Assembly: GCF_019703305.1 (NCBI RefSeq) | Contig: NZ_AP024814.1 | Location: forward strand, 62,001 to 126,000 | Origin: Helicobacter sp. NHP19-003 | Lineage (GTDB): Bacteria > Campylobacterota > Campylobacteria > Campylobacterales > Helicobacteraceae | Reading direction: 5' to 3' | DNA length: 64,000 nt | Shown here: one piece after another, positions 47,918 through 57,474 of the stretch | How positions within the stretch are numbered: position 1 is the first letter of the stretch | Layout: each line of letters begins with the position of its first letter | Translations under genes and position numbers: made by a program | The notes under the pieces: generated by a model | The model's database searches: none | Seen by the model: only the letters and a program-made list of their open reading frames with translations | What the model was told of the DNA's origin: nothing

Positions 47918-48220
47918 ATGAAGACTTTATACACTGATATAGGGTTGAACAAAACAAGCACTCCTTTAGATTCAAAATCGCATGAGAATCTAATGGAGAA
48001 GGGGGAGTTCTCTCAGATGCTCAAGCACTCGATTGATGAACTCAACAACACCCAAATGGAGTCCGACCGCGCTTTGGCCGACATGGCGACAGGGCAAGTC
48101 AAAGACTTACACCAAGCTGCCATCGCCATCGGCAAGGCGGAAACGAGCATGAAGCTCATGCTGGAAGTGCGTAACAAGGCCATCAGCGCCTACAAGGAAT
48201 TGTTAAGGACACAAATCTAA
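47918..48220 (+). CDS. fliE: Flagellar hook-basal body protein FliE
   Basis: The protein of about 100 residues has D-L-H-Q-A-A-I-A-I-G-K-A-E-T-S-M-K and a C-terminal V-R-N-K-A-I-S-A-Y-K-E, typical FliE. I chose ATG 47918 because AGGAG lies five bases upstream; in-frame GTG 47894 and ATG 47903 have no ribosome site. FliE links the MS ring to the rod. Confidence 0.93.
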   Translation: MKTLYTDIGLNKTSTPLDSKSHENLMEKGEFSQMLKHSIDELNNTQMESDRALADMATGQVKDLHQAAIAIGKAETSMKLMLEVRNKAISAYKELLRTQI

Positions 48221-48288
48221 GGTTCTTGGGCTTGTGTTTGGTTTCCCTCTTAGTCTCTCTGTAGCAAGGCTTTAGTTTAGGGGGGCGT

Positions 48289-50109
48289 GTGGATCACCCT
48301 TTAGCTACCCCTCCGCAAAATCCTAGACCCGATACCGACCCTAGGCGTACAGAACGCCTGATGATGATTTTCATTGTGGTGGCAGGGTGTTTTGCGCTGT
48401 TTTTGGTGGTGATGTTTTTTAAAGCCGTGTTGCCCCGCAAAATGCCCGCTTTGGTGGCTACCAAGACCGACATCGCCACAAGGGGGCAGATCTACAGCCA
48501 AGACGGCTTTAGCCTCGCCAACAGCCAAAAGCTCTTTAAGGTGAGTTTCAACACCCTATCCATTGACCCGCACAAGCAAGAGTTTTTCATAGACCTACTC
48601 TCTATTTACACGAATATCCCCAAAAGCGTCATCGCCGAGAAGTTCAAGCAAAGCGGGTTCGTTACGCTCTCTTACAACATCGATGCCAACACCGCCGCAA
48701 GTTTAAGGCAATTAAACGCCAAATTCCTAGCCTACAATGTCTTTAGAGAGTATGAAGATGCGAATAAAAAAGTCATGCCCAAAATTGGCCTAAGCATTGA
48801 AGTGAGCGGGATTGCCCGCAACTACCTTTATAAGGACAATTTCGAACCCCTTGTGGGCTACATCCAAAAGGTGGATACGGGTAAAATCACCTCCATTAGG
48901 GGCGTGAAGGGCATTGAAGAGTCCAAAAATGACACCCTAGCCCCCAAGAACGATGGCAAAATGCAGGGCAGACGGGATTTAGGTTTTAATCTCATTGAAG
49001 ACAGAAGTTTTAAAAGTGTCTCTAGAATCGATGGCTCGGACATTGTGCTGAGTATTCCCTTAAAAATCCAACGGGCGTTGGAGCAAATCCTAGACGCAGC
49101 TAAAGTCCGCTACAAGGCGCACCAAATCATTGCAGGGGTGTATCTCCCCCAAAACGGAGAAATCTTGAGCCTAGCCACGACAAACCGCTTTAACCCCAAC
49201 AACATCCAAAAGAGCGATTACCCAGCCCTCAATGTGGATGCCATTGAGCTCTCTTTCGAGCCGGGCAGCACGATCAAACCCATTGTTTACAGCCTGCTTG
49301 TGGATAAAAAGCGCATTGACCCCAGCCAACCCATAGATTTAGGGCATGGCTTTTATAAGCTCGGCAAGTATCTTGTGAGAGATGATTTCATCCCATCAAA
49401 GCACACCACCATCGAAGATGTGTTGATCCGCTCAAGCAACATCGGCATGATCAAACTCTCCAAACGCCTAAGCGGGCAAGAGCTTTACACGGGGCTTAAG
49501 GACTTTGGATTTGCCGAAGAAACGGGCATCGACTTGCTCCATGAAAAAACGGGCTTGTTGCCGAGTGTGCGCCTTTTAAACACCGATGTTTACAAGGGCA
49601 CGGCATCCTATGGCTATGGCTTGCGCACCACCTTTTTGCAACTCTTAAGGGCCTATGGGGTGTTTGTCAATGGGGGCAAGCTCGCCACCCCCCACTTGGT
49701 GCAAAGGGTGATACAATACCCCAATGGGGAGATGTACGCCACACAATACCTTCCAAGTAAGCGAGTCATCGCCCCCAAGAGCGCACAAGAAATGCAAAAT
49801 TTGTTGATTAAAGTCGTGACTAAAGGCACGGGCAAGAGTGCACAAGTGCCGGGGCTTGTCATTGGGGGCAAGACAGGCACAGCCCGTATTGCCAAAAAGG
49901 GCAAGTACACAGAAATCTACACCAGCTCGTTTTTTGGTTTTGCTAGAGATCAAGAAAACACCTTTGTCATCGGGGTGGTGGTTTTTGGGTCTTTGGGCAG
50001 CACGGAGTATTACGCCGCCCAAACCGCTGCCCCGATTTTTAAACAGATTGTGCAGATGTTGGTGAAAAACCAATACCTCACCCCTGCAAAAGCCCTATCC
50101 AAGCCCTAG
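48289..50109 (+). CDS. ftsI: Penicillin-binding protein, FtsI-type transpeptidase
   Basis: The 606-residue class B PBP has an N-terminal membrane anchor near residues 25-47 and the catalytic motifs S-T-I-K near residue 326, S-S-N near 383 and K-T-G-T-A near 527. It cross-links septal peptidoglycan with FtsW. The GTG start at 48289 follows AGGGGGG. The gene sits behind fliE, as in H. pylori. Confidence 0.94.
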   Translation: MDHPLATPPQNPRPDTDPRRTERLMMIFIVVAGCFALFLVVMFFKAVLPRKMPALVATKTDIATRGQIYSQDGFSLANSQKLFKVSFNTLSIDPHKQEFFIDLLSIYTNIPKSVIAEKFKQSGFVTLSYNIDANTAASLRQLNAKFLAYNVFREYEDANKKVMPKIGLSIEVSGIARNYLYKDNFEPLVGYIQKVDTGKITSIRGVKGIEESKNDTLAPKNDGKMQGRRDLGFNLIEDRSFKSVSRIDGSDIVLSIPLKIQRALEQILDAAKVRYKAHQIIAGVYLPQNGEILSLATTNRFNPNNIQKSDYPALNVDAIELSFEPGSTIKPIVYSLLVDKKRIDPSQPIDLGHGFYKLGKYLVRDDFIPSKHTTIEDVLIRSSNIGMIKLSKRLSGQELYTGLKDFGFAEETGIDLLHEKTGLLPSVRLLNTDVYKGTASYGYGLRTTFLQLLRAYGVFVNGGKLATPHLVQRVIQYPNGEMYATQYLPSKRVIAPKSAQEMQNLLIKVVTKGTGKSAQVPGLVIGGKTGTARIAKKGKYTEIYTSSFFGFARDQENTFVIGVVVFGSLGSTEYYAAQTAAPIFKQIVQMLVKNQYLTPAKALSKP

Positions 50110-50186
50110 GACATGCCGTGTTGGGGCAAAATTAAGAAAAACTAGGTATAAGTGATTTTTGTACGAATCTTATTTTAAGGATAAAA

Positions 50187-51284
50187 ATGGTTACACAGGA
50201 TGCGGTGTTGGATGTCTTGAAAAAGGTCATTTACCCCAATTTTGAAAAGGACATTGTGAGTTTTGGTTTTGTGAAAAACATCACTTTGCACGAAAACAAA
50301 CTCGCCCTTTTGCTAGACATCCCCTCAAGCTCCCCACAGGTGGCAGACACGCTGAGGACAGAAATCAGCACCAAAATGCAAGAATTGGGCTTAACCTGCC
50401 ACATTGACATCAAAACCCCCGCCAAGAGGGATAGGGCCCAGCAAGCCCAGCAAGCCACGAAAAATCTTGCCCCCAACATTAAGCATGTGGTGATGATAAG
50501 CTCGGGCAAGGGAGGCGTGGGTAAAAGCACCACGAGCGTGAACTTAGCCATCGCTTTGGCGGGCTTAAAACAAAAAGTCGGGCTTTTAGACGCAGATGTC
50601 TATGGCCCCAATGTACCTAGAATGCTAGGCTTGATGCAAACCAACCCCACGACCGATCCTAGCGGTAAAAAACTCATCCCCCTAGAAGCCTTTGGGGTGC
50701 GGGTGATGAGCATGGGACTGTTGTATGAAGAAGGCCAAAGCCTCATTTGGCGAGGCCCTATGCTCATGCGCGCCATTGAGCAAATGCTCACCGACATCAT
50801 TTGGGGCGAGCTGGATGTGTTGGTTGTGGACATGCCCCCGGGCACAGGCGATGCCCAGCTCACCCTAGCCCAAGCCGTGCCTATTAGTGCGGGCATCACC
50901 GTGACCACACCACAAACCGTGAGCCTAGACGATGCCAGCCGCAGTTTGGACATGTTCTCACGCCTGCAGATCCCCATTGCCGGGATTGTAGAGAACATGA
51001 GCGGGTTCATCTGCCCCAACTGCTCGCATGAGAGCCACATTTTTGGCAAGGACACCTTAAACACGCTTGCCAAGCAGTATAAAACCCAAGTGCTCGCGCA
51101 AATCCCCCTAGAAGTGCAGGTGCGCGAAGGGGGCGATAGTGGCATGCCCATCAGTGTAGCCAGCCCCCAATCTGTCATCAGCCAAGCCTACAGCCAAGCC
51201 GCCAGCAGGCTTTTAGACTTTTTAAGTGAAGTGAAGGCGCAAAACCTTGCCGACAACAAAAGCATCCAGCCCACGATCCGCTAA
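50187..51284 (+). CDS. mrp: Mrp/ApbC iron-sulfur cluster carrier ATPase
   Basis: The 365-residue protein has an N-terminal DUF59/MIP18 domain and a P-loop with the deviant Walker [10 protein letters not shown] near residue 108. The later C-P-N-C-S-H motif near residue 274 binds the bridging cluster. It delivers Fe-S clusters to apoproteins. A TATAAG lies about 35 bases before the ATG, next to an AAGGA site. Confidence 0.94.
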   Translation: MVTQDAVLDVLKKVIYPNFEKDIVSFGFVKNITLHENKLALLLDIPSSSPQVADTLRTEISTKMQELGLTCHIDIKTPAKRDRAQQAQQATKNLAPNIKHVVMISSGKGGVGKSTTSVNLAIALAGLKQKVGLLDADVYGPNVPRMLGLMQTNPTTDPSGKKLIPLEAFGVRVMSMGLLYEEGQSLIWRGPMLMRAIEQMLTDIIWGELDVLVVDMPPGTGDAQLTLAQAVPISAGITVTTPQTVSLDDASRSLDMFSRLQIPIAGIVENMSGFICPNCSHESHIFGKDTLNTLAKQYKTQVLAQIPLEVQVREGGDSGMPISVASPQSVISQAYSQAASRLLDFLSEVKAQNLADNKSIQPTIR

Positions 51285-53249
51285 ATGCCCCTCTTAGCCC
51301 AGCTCAAACGCACCATCCACCTCTACGACCCGGGCTACTTTAGCCTCATTTTCGCCCTAAAGACCACCCTCACCACTTTCCTTTGTGCGGGGCTAGGGGC
51401 TTTTTTCTTTGGGCATGCGATTGTGATTTGGGCGGGCTTTCAAACCGTCTTCATCTACGCTTTGAGTCTCGTGGTTAGCGACAAAGAACACGAAATCTAT
51501 TATTTTGTGGTGTTCATCGCCATCAGTTGTCTTAATGTACTCTTGTTCTACCCGATGGCGCATTTTGGGGTGTGGCTGTGCGTGCCTATTTTTATCATGA
51601 CCTTTTTGGTCGGGATGTCTACCGCCTACAGCCTAGACCTACATAAAGTCTGCAATGCCGCCCTGTCTAACGGATTGGTAACCTGTTTATATGTGGATGC
51701 ACACGCCTCCCTAGACTTGCAACAAACCCTTTTAATGATTTTGATGCTAGGTACTCTAAGCATTTTGTTGCAATCCTTTATCGTGGTGTCTAAATACAGC
51801 TACTTCATCAAAAAACGCTTTTCTACCCTGCTCTCCAGCATGGATTTAATGTTGCAATACATCAACAGCCCCGCCGACTACACCCACATTAAAACCCAAG
51901 TGTTGGCGCAAATCCACAACACAAAAATCATTTTAACCTCCCGCTCTAGCCGCATCAAAGACCCACTAGCGGTGCGTAACCTGCAACGCGCCCTATTCCA
52001 GCTGCAGGCCCTAGAAGAGATCTACCACTCCATCCACTCCATTTATGGAGACTTAAGCTCTTTGGACTCTGTGTGCCAAGAAATCCGCACAAACTTACAA
52101 ATCCTCTCAAACATTTTCACCAAGCAAGACCTGCAAATCCAAAAACAAGCCCTAGTAGCCTTAAGCCCCAAACTCGATAAAGTTTTGCAGCACTCCATCG
52201 CCATCATTTACAATAAAATGGAGGTTTTTATCATGGGTGGCGAAAAGCAACCCAAGCAAACAGACCCCGTGCATAAGCCCTCGTTTAAACACATCTTGGA
52301 CGCTTTAAACACCAAAAACCCCATTTTTCAATACGCCTCTAAATACGCCCTAGCGATGGGGATTGCGGTTTTCATTGCCCGCTACTTCGGCTTCAACCAT
52401 GGCATGTGGATCGCCATGGCGACTTTATTGGTTTCTCGTTTTAGCTTGGGCAGCACCAAAGAAGTGCAAGTGGATTTGGTGCTAGGCTCGGCGGTGGGTC
52501 TAGCGGTGGGTCTAGCGGTGGTGTGGCTCTTTGCCAAAAGCGTGGTCTTTGATGGCTTTTTGGTGTTGAGCGTGTTTTTATTCATTTATCTTAGGGTCTA
52601 TTCCTACGCCATATGGTCGGCTTCGCTCATGTTTGCCTTCGTGCTGTGCTTTTCCTTGCTTAGGCAGGACTTCGTGGATATGGTCGCTTTCCGCGTGGCG
52701 GATTTGGCTTTAGGTATTGGGATTGTCTATGTGGTGTTCTTGTTCGTGTGGCCTAAATACGACAAGGACGAATTTATCCAACACATGCGCCACTTGGTCG
52801 CCACTTTGCGCTGTCTTTTAGAAGATGCCAGCCAGCACAAGACCCACGCTCTAAGCACCCAAAACACTTTTTTAAAACAACTAGATGCCTTCAGACTATG
52901 CTTAAAGAGCGCAAGGGCGGAAACTTCGGATGCAAACACCCTAAACGCTCTCTTAAGGGGGTTGCAATCCATAGACATGCTCGACACTTGCAGCTACCGC
53001 CTTTACGATTATTGCCTCAATGTGTCTTTGCCCGAAGAAAAGCAACTCTTGCTAGAGAACAATACCCAACTGCTCTTAAACCGCTACACCCAAATGTCCA
53101 ACTACCTCCACAACAAACCCCATTACTTCAAAGCCAAAGAAGGCGGACGACTTTTAAAGATCGACAGCGAGCTAGACAACCTGCTTGAAACCATCTTTTT
53201 TGCCCAAAACAAGCTCTTTGAAGAGCTGGCGTATGTGTTTAAATACTAG
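51285..53249 (+). CDS. FUSC-family inner membrane protein (YccS/aromatic acid exporter-like)
   Basis: The 654-residue protein has two blocks of membrane helices (residues about 20-170 and 345-490), each followed by a long soluble helical region. This is the FUSC duplicated layout. The second block has the Y-A-L-A-M-G-I-A-V-F and W-I-A-M-A-T-L-L-V pattern. Members export aromatic acids or other small molecules; the substrate is unknown here. The start follows the mrp stop without a gap. Confidence 0.82.
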   Translation: MPLLAQLKRTIHLYDPGYFSLIFALKTTLTTFLCAGLGAFFFGHAIVIWAGFQTVFIYALSLVVSDKEHEIYYFVVFIAISCLNVLLFYPMAHFGVWLCVPIFIMTFLVGMSTAYSLDLHKVCNAALSNGLVTCLYVDAHASLDLQQTLLMILMLGTLSILLQSFIVVSKYSYFIKKRFSTLLSSMDLMLQYINSPADYTHIKTQVLAQIHNTKIILTSRSSRIKDPLAVRNLQRALFQLQALEEIYHSIHSIYGDLSSLDSVCQEIRTNLQILSNIFTKQDLQIQKQALVALSPKLDKVLQHSIAIIYNKMEVFIMGGEKQPKQTDPVHKPSFKHILDALNTKNPIFQYASKYALAMGIAVFIARYFGFNHGMWIAMATLLVSRFSLGSTKEVQVDLVLGSAVGLAVGLAVVWLFAKSVVFDGFLVLSVFLFIYLRVYSYAIWSASLMFAFVLCFSLLRQDFVDMVAFRVADLALGIGIVYVVFLFVWPKYDKDEFIQHMRHLVATLRCLLEDASQHKTHALSTQNTFLKQLDAFRLCLKSARAETSDANTLNALLRGLQSIDMLDTCSYRLYDYCLNVSLPEEKQLLLENNTQLLLNRYTQMSNYLHNKPHYFKAKEGGRLLKIDSELDNLLETIFFAQNKLFEELAYVFKY

Positions 53250-53255
53250 GCTTGC

Positions 53256-53826
53256 CTAAAGAGGGTTTAAAGGCGTGCTTAAGACTTTGTCATACGCCTT
53301 TAATTTTGTCTCCCATAGGGCTTTTACCCTCTCCATGTGTTGTTTCTCTAGGGCTTTGATGAAGTGCTCCATGAGGTCGTAAGCGATAGTGCCGTCTTGG
53401 TGAGTGGGTAGGGGGATCCTATGCTTTTCAAGGCTATTGATTCTATATTGTTTGCCATAGTTGTATTTTGTTTTACTTTGGGCGATAAGCACACTAATAA
53501 ACATAAGGTGGTATTTGCTCATTTCTTGCTTGGGGGTCAAAACCAAAATATTATCATCGCAACAAAACTTGCGGACATGCACAAAAGAGTTACAAAACAT
53601 ATCGATAGTGATTGCGTGGCTAAAAACTTGTTGGTTCTCATTGCTGATAAACCCCTTAACACCCTGATTAGATTCGCCAGCGGTAACAAGTGGGATACTG
53701 CCCTTAATCCTATTTTCTTTTGTAAGCCGTGTACCTCGTGTGCAGTTAAACAAATCTATTAATTTAAACTCCCGCCAAATTACCCCCCCCCGTCATCGCG
53801 GGGGCGTTATTGTCTTTAAGTGTCAT
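53256..53826 (-). pseudogene. Half-length specificity (S/BcgIB-like) gene, OFF at a G9 tract
   Basis: ATG 53826 follows AGAGGA and starts M-T-L-K-D-N-N-A-P-A-M-T-G-G, then a G9 run takes the frame to a stop. With G8 or G11 it would continue as V-I-W-R-E-F-K-L-I-D-L-F into the long frame down to 53256, giving 190 codons. That part has one target-recognition domain and the conserved tail A-Y-D-L-M-E-H-F-I-K-A-L-E-K-Q, nearly the same as the tail of the full specificity gene just upstream. It looks like the second half of an S gene and could donate its recognition domain. Confidence 0.82.
53783..53791 (-). repeat. Poly-G tract (G9) in the half S gene
   Basis: Nine C on the plus strand break the frame between the start M-T-L-K and the recognition domain. 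G8 or G11 would restore it. Confidence 0.92.
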
Positions 53827-53837
53827 TGGCAAATCCT

Positions 53838-54947
53838 CTAAATTTTTGCTTGAATTATATCCTTACACGCCTTTAATCTTTGATCCCACAACGCCTTAAT
53901 TCTCTCAATCTGTTGTTTCTCCAAAGCCCGTATAAAGTGTTCCATTAAGTCGTAGGCGATTGCGCCATCTTTGTGGGTGGGGAGTTTAAGGGCTATGTTC
54001 TCTAAAAGGGATTGTTTAAAAGAAGCGCTGCCCCAGCTAAAAGAGCTAAAGGCTTTACGCATGCTTGCAATGAAAAATAACGCTCTATGGCGTTCTAGCC
54101 TGCCCTCTTTTAGGGTGAAAACCTTGATTTTATCCCCCGTGAGGTAGGGCTGATCTTGGTAGAAAATGGTCGCTGTGTCTTGCCCGAAACTGATGCTTGG
54201 GGCGTCGTTTAAAAAAATGGAGTCTGCCTCAATATAACCCCTAATGCCGTTGTTGGTCGCTCCCCTTGCCACATAAGGGTGTCCTCTGGCACAAAAGCGC
54301 ACTTTATTGGCATCAAATTTCCTTTTGGGGGTGCTTATGTCAAACAACGCCCCGATTTTAAACTCTTGCCAAGTTAAGTTACAAGGGGTAACACTATTCC
54401 CCCCCCGATTTTCAAAATAGCTGGTGAAAATATCTAAAGCGTGTTCTTCCTCTAGGGTGAGCATAGTGTCCTCCAATCCTGTTACTTTTAGATACGCTTG
54501 AAGTTCCCTTATAAATACCTCTATTGCCTCAAAAGCAATTTCCCCACTCTTGGCAAAGGGCAACAGGATTTTCTCTTGACTGACTTTCGTCCAGCCGGAT
54601 TTGTTGTTCCAATTAAACTTGGCTAACACCTTATTCAGGCACACCACCAAAAACAAATATTGCAAGCGGTTTAGCTCTTTGCCCTTAAATTTTAAAGCGT
54701 AGCAATCCTGTAAAAGCGTAAATTCTCTAGGTTGGTAAAAGGCGGGGGCATCCCCATTAGCCCCTACAGAAATCATATTTTCCAGCACCAAAGCCCCCTC
54801 TTTTGGCATATAACAGACGATGCCGTTGTTTTGCGTGGTGCAAGTGATTGCGGGGATATACCCCTGGCGTGGGTTTGTGGGCAAAAGCCGTTTTTGGTGG
54901 TTGTGTTTGGCTGGCTTAAACACCTCAAAAATCTCCCCTAAAAACAC
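53838..54947 (-). CDS. Specificity subunit of BcgI-like restriction-modification system
   Basis: The 369-residue protein has two target-recognition halves. The first ends near I-F-T-S-Y-F-E-N-R, and the second starts T-W-Q-E-F-K-I-G-A-L-F-D-I. Each half is followed by a helical conserved region, the last being A-Y-D-L-M-E-H-F-I-R-A-L-E-K-Q. A G8 tract at 54399-54406 joins the halves and is in frame. GTG 54947 is the only usual start codon, but the frame stays open upstream into the end of the methylase gene, so the true start may be earlier. In BcgI-type systems this subunit selects the DNA site for the A subunit. Confidence 0.85.
   Translation of the reverse strand: MFLGEIFEVFKPAKHNHQKRLLPTNPRQGYIPAITCTTQNNGIVCYMPKEGALVLENMISVGANGDAPAFYQPREFTLLQDCYALKFKGKELNRLQYLFLVVCLNKVLAKFNWNNKSGWTKVSQEKILLPFAKSGEIAFEAIEVFIRELQAYLKVTGLEDTMLTLEEEHALDIFTSYFENRGGNSVTPCNLTWQEFKIGALFDISTPKRKFDANKVRFCARGHPYVARGATNNGIRGYIEADSIFLNDAPSISFGQDTATIFYQDQPYLTGDKIKVFTLKEGRLERHRALFFIASMRKAFSSFSWGSASFKQSLLENIALKLPTHKDGAIAYDLMEHFIRALEKQQIERIKALWDQRLKACKDIIQAKI
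54399..54406 (-). repeat. Poly-G tract (G8) between the two recognition domains
   Basis: Eight C on the plus strand code R-G-G-N in the S protein. Slippage would leave a protein with only the first recognition domain. Confidence 0.9.
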
Positions 54948-54985
54948 CCTACGCCACTCTAAAGCTTGTAAAGCTTGCCAGCTTT

Positions 54986-57037
54986 TTAGGCGTGGGTTAA
55001 GGGCTTTCCCTGTATCCCTTTGAGCACTAAAGACACTTCATAAGCCAAGAATTCCGCCACACTGCTTTTAAAATCGCCCATTTGGGGCGTGGTGTCGATT
55101 TGTTGGTGTTGGGCGTAGGTCCAGTCCTTGCCCTCAGTGTTGATTGTGTCCTCTATGTAGTGGTCTTGGTAAAAGTTCGTTTCTCGTTTATTGCCTAACA
55201 CTAAAGCGACCAGCTCGGCGTAGCGTTCTGTGGCGTGGTCGGTGTCTCTTAAATTCGTGCTCGCCCGCGCCTTTTTGCGCGCCGCGCGGGTGTAGCCATC
55301 ATTGCTAAAGTCTATGAATTTCACCTTTTTACTTGCGCGGTGCGCTTCCCCCACATCAAACACATAAATCGCAGTCTGTACGCTGGACTTGCCCACGAAT
55401 AAATCCAAGGGCATTTTAATGCTCGCCACTAGGCTGCTGTGCTCTAAAATCTTTTTGGTGTAAATGTCGCCATTGCCGCTGCCCGCGTTTTCTTGAATGA
55501 TCACCACCGCACGCCCCTTCTCCATCCTCTCTAAGGCGCGTTCTACAAAAATAAAGCCCTTGCCCTTGGCGCTGTAGGGGGGGTTGAGTAAAAACACATT
55601 GGCGTTAAAGGGTTTGTCCTTGCGATTGCCCTGCTCGTATTTCACGGGTTCGCCCTGTTTAAAATCCATAAGGCTATCTTTATGCAAGAGATTAGCGCTC
55701 CCATCACCCAGCAAGAGCATATTGAGCACACCTAGCAAGTAAATATCCGCGCGCTTTTCAATGCCCAAGAGTTGGTAAGCGCGGATATGGGCGATCTTTT
55801 CCTCTCTCTCTTTGGGGTTAGTGATTTTGTCCATGCAATCTTTAATCATTTGATTCATGCTAGAGATCAAAAACGCCCCCGAGCCAGCGGCATGATCCCA
55901 CACAAAAGAATCTTTATTAACCTCAGCGAGTTCCACCATTAAATCCACCACCTCACGAGGGGTTAAAACGACATCGTTATTGATGTCATCTTTTTCGCTT
56001 ACAGTGAGCCATTTAGTGAGAGAGTTAAAAAGTTTGCCCGCAATGTCTGCTTTGGTGAGCTTTTTGACGAGTGGATACACCCCCTCTAAAAACCGCCCAT
56101 AAATGATTTTCAGCTGACTTTCTGCGGTGTTATTTTTGCTGACCCAAAGATCAGCATGGATAAACACACTTTTGAGTTCATCAACAACCATAGCAATTTT
56201 TCCGCTGGGTAATTTCTTGGCGTTTAAAAAGGCTTTGATTTTTTTAATAAACTCTTGCCCATCGTGGGTGTCCTTGTCTTGCTCGCTTTTTAAATCCTCT
56301 AAGCCCAAAGCCCCCACCCCGGGTCGATCCTCTGTTTTTGGCACGCCCGTAGCCGCCATGATCATGCCCACCAACAAAGCCACCCGCTTATTATTTTTTA
56401 AATTCAAAATGTCGTCATGCAAGAACTGGTTAAGTTTGTTGAGTTGCGCCTCTGTTTCGCTCTCTAAGTCCTCAATGGCTTTATTGCGTTCTGCTTCGCT
56501 TAAGGTGAGGTTGTCTAGAGCTTGCTCTAACCTCCCTAAATCCGCCAAAATCCCCAAATCGTTAAATTCTCCAATCTTTTGGGGCACGGCTAGGTGCTTG
56601 GTGTTGAGGTAGTAAAGGGCATATTCCTTATACATCCTGCCCGCCTCTTCATAGCCATTGATCCCTATGGCGATCGCCTCGTTGTAGCTGTGGCTGTAAT
56701 CCAAAATCGCGTTGGCGTAGTGCAGTGCCCCATTGAGGGCGTAATTTTTAACGGCATTGGTGCTTAAATCTAGGCTGTGATCCTTGCCAAATTTGGCTAA
56801 ACGCCCTTTAAGCCCCTTGATCTCGATCATCACGGGCAATTTACGCACGCTGGGGGTGTTTAAAAACAATTTGAGATCGGGATAATTCTTGCCACTCCCC
56901 CCACCCTTTGAAGGGGCTTGTTCTAACGCCCTTTGGGTTTCCTCGTTGATGGGGGCGGTTTTGGCGTAGTAGGCGATGTTGAGATTTTCTAACTCTTTTT
57001 TGATTTCGTATTCTGTGGTTTCTTCTTGGCTGGGCAT
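54986..57037 (-). CDS. BcgI-like fused restriction nuclease / N6-adenine methyltransferase
   Basis: The 683-residue protein has an N-terminal nuclease-like part with Y-P-D-L-K...V-M-I-E-I-K-G (a D...ExK pattern, residues about 51-75). The methylase follows, with motif I D-H-A-A-G-S-G-A-F-L near residue 376 and catalytic N-P-P-Y near residue 478. The pairing of nuclease and methylase in one chain plus a separate S gene, with no hsdR, fits type IIB/BcgI-like enzymes, also known in H. pylori. Such enzymes methylate adenine and cut on both sides of the site. It leads the operon. Confidence 0.87.
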   Translation of the reverse strand: MPSQEETTEYEIKKELENLNIAYYAKTAPINEETQRALEQAPSKGGGSGKNYPDLKLFLNTPSVRKLPVMIEIKGLKGRLAKFGKDHSLDLSTNAVKNYALNGALHYANAILDYSHSYNEAIAIGINGYEEAGRMYKEYALYYLNTKHLAVPQKIGEFNDLGILADLGRLEQALDNLTLSEAERNKAIEDLESETEAQLNKLNQFLHDDILNLKNNKRVALLVGMIMAATGVPKTEDRPGVGALGLEDLKSEQDKDTHDGQEFIKKIKAFLNAKKLPSGKIAMVVDELKSVFIHADLWVSKNNTAESQLKIIYGRFLEGVYPLVKKLTKADIAGKLFNSLTKWLTVSEKDDINNDVVLTPREVVDLMVELAEVNKDSFVWDHAAGSGAFLISSMNQMIKDCMDKITNPKEREEKIAHIRAYQLLGIEKRADIYLLGVLNMLLLGDGSANLLHKDSLMDFKQGEPVKYEQGNRKDKPFNANVFLLNPPYSAKGKGFIFVERALERMEKGRAVVIIQENAGSGNGDIYTKKILEHSSLVASIKMPLDLFVGKSSVQTAIYVFDVGEAHRASKKVKFIDFSNDGYTRAARKKARASTNLRDTDHATERYAELVALVLGNKRETNFYQDHYIEDTINTEGKDWTYAQHQQIDTTPQMGDFKSSVAEFLAYEVSLVLKGIQGKPLTHA

Positions 57038-57296
57038 GGATCCTCTTTGTAAAAGGAGACATTATAAAGGATTTAGGTAAAAAGGGGATTAAGATTGAGG
57101 ATTGTCAGCCTCAAACAAGTGGGGTAGATGGCAAAAATCTAGGGTCTGGTTTAAGGGCTTAAGGTGGTTGGCTTAAGGGAATTCAAGGGCTGACTCAAAG
57201 GATCGGCCAAAGGGCTAACCCTTTTTCAAAAAATATACTATAACGCGCCTTTATTTTTAGCCCCATGTGCTTTTAAAATTGACTTTAGGACATTAC
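57038..57296. other. Upstream region of the Sel1 locus
   Basis: There is no gene between the methylase start and the C10 leader ORF. The stretch has several G/A-rich repeats such as AAGGGCT/TTAAGGG at 57139-57210. A TATAAC-like -10 element at about 57238-57243 could drive the leader ORF. Confidence 0.4.
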
Positions 57297-57473
57297 ATGC
57301 TTTTTAAAGTCTTTGCCTTTTTCACCACCCCCCCCCCACAGCCACTGAGCACAGCTGAATTAAAATTTTATTCTAACCCTTCGCCTTTTTCTACCCCTAC
57401 CTTTCGTCTCTTTTTATATCTATCTTTTTGCCCTAACCACAAAACCATCAATCCAATTTATTTAGGAGCATAA
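57297..57473 (+). CDS. Short leader ORF with a C10 tract
   Basis: ATG 57297, with AGGA seven bases upstream, opens M-L-F-K-V-F-A-F-F-T-T-P-P-P-Q-P. It runs to the TAA just before the next ATG (TAAcATG). At C10 the frame reaches the next gene. At C9 or C11 it would stop about 100 bases earlier. The product has no known family, so I see it as a possible phase-variable leader or the signal-peptide remnant of a lost gene. Confidence 0.45.
   Translation: MLFKVFAFFTTPPPQPLSTAELKFYSNPSPFSTPTFRLFLYLSFCPNHKTINPIYLGA
57328..57337 (+). repeat. Poly-C tract (C10) in leader ORF
   Basis: Ten C lie between A-C-C-A and A-C-A-G. Only C10 (or C10 plus or minus 3) keeps the leader ORF open to the Sel1-like start at 57475. 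Confidence 0.9.
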
Positions 57474-57474
57474 C

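Noticed and set aside
54986-57037. Ordinary type I HsdM with an hsdR nearby
   Set aside because: No hsdR is present and the chain has its own N-terminal D...ExK nuclease part, so a BcgI-like enzyme fits better.
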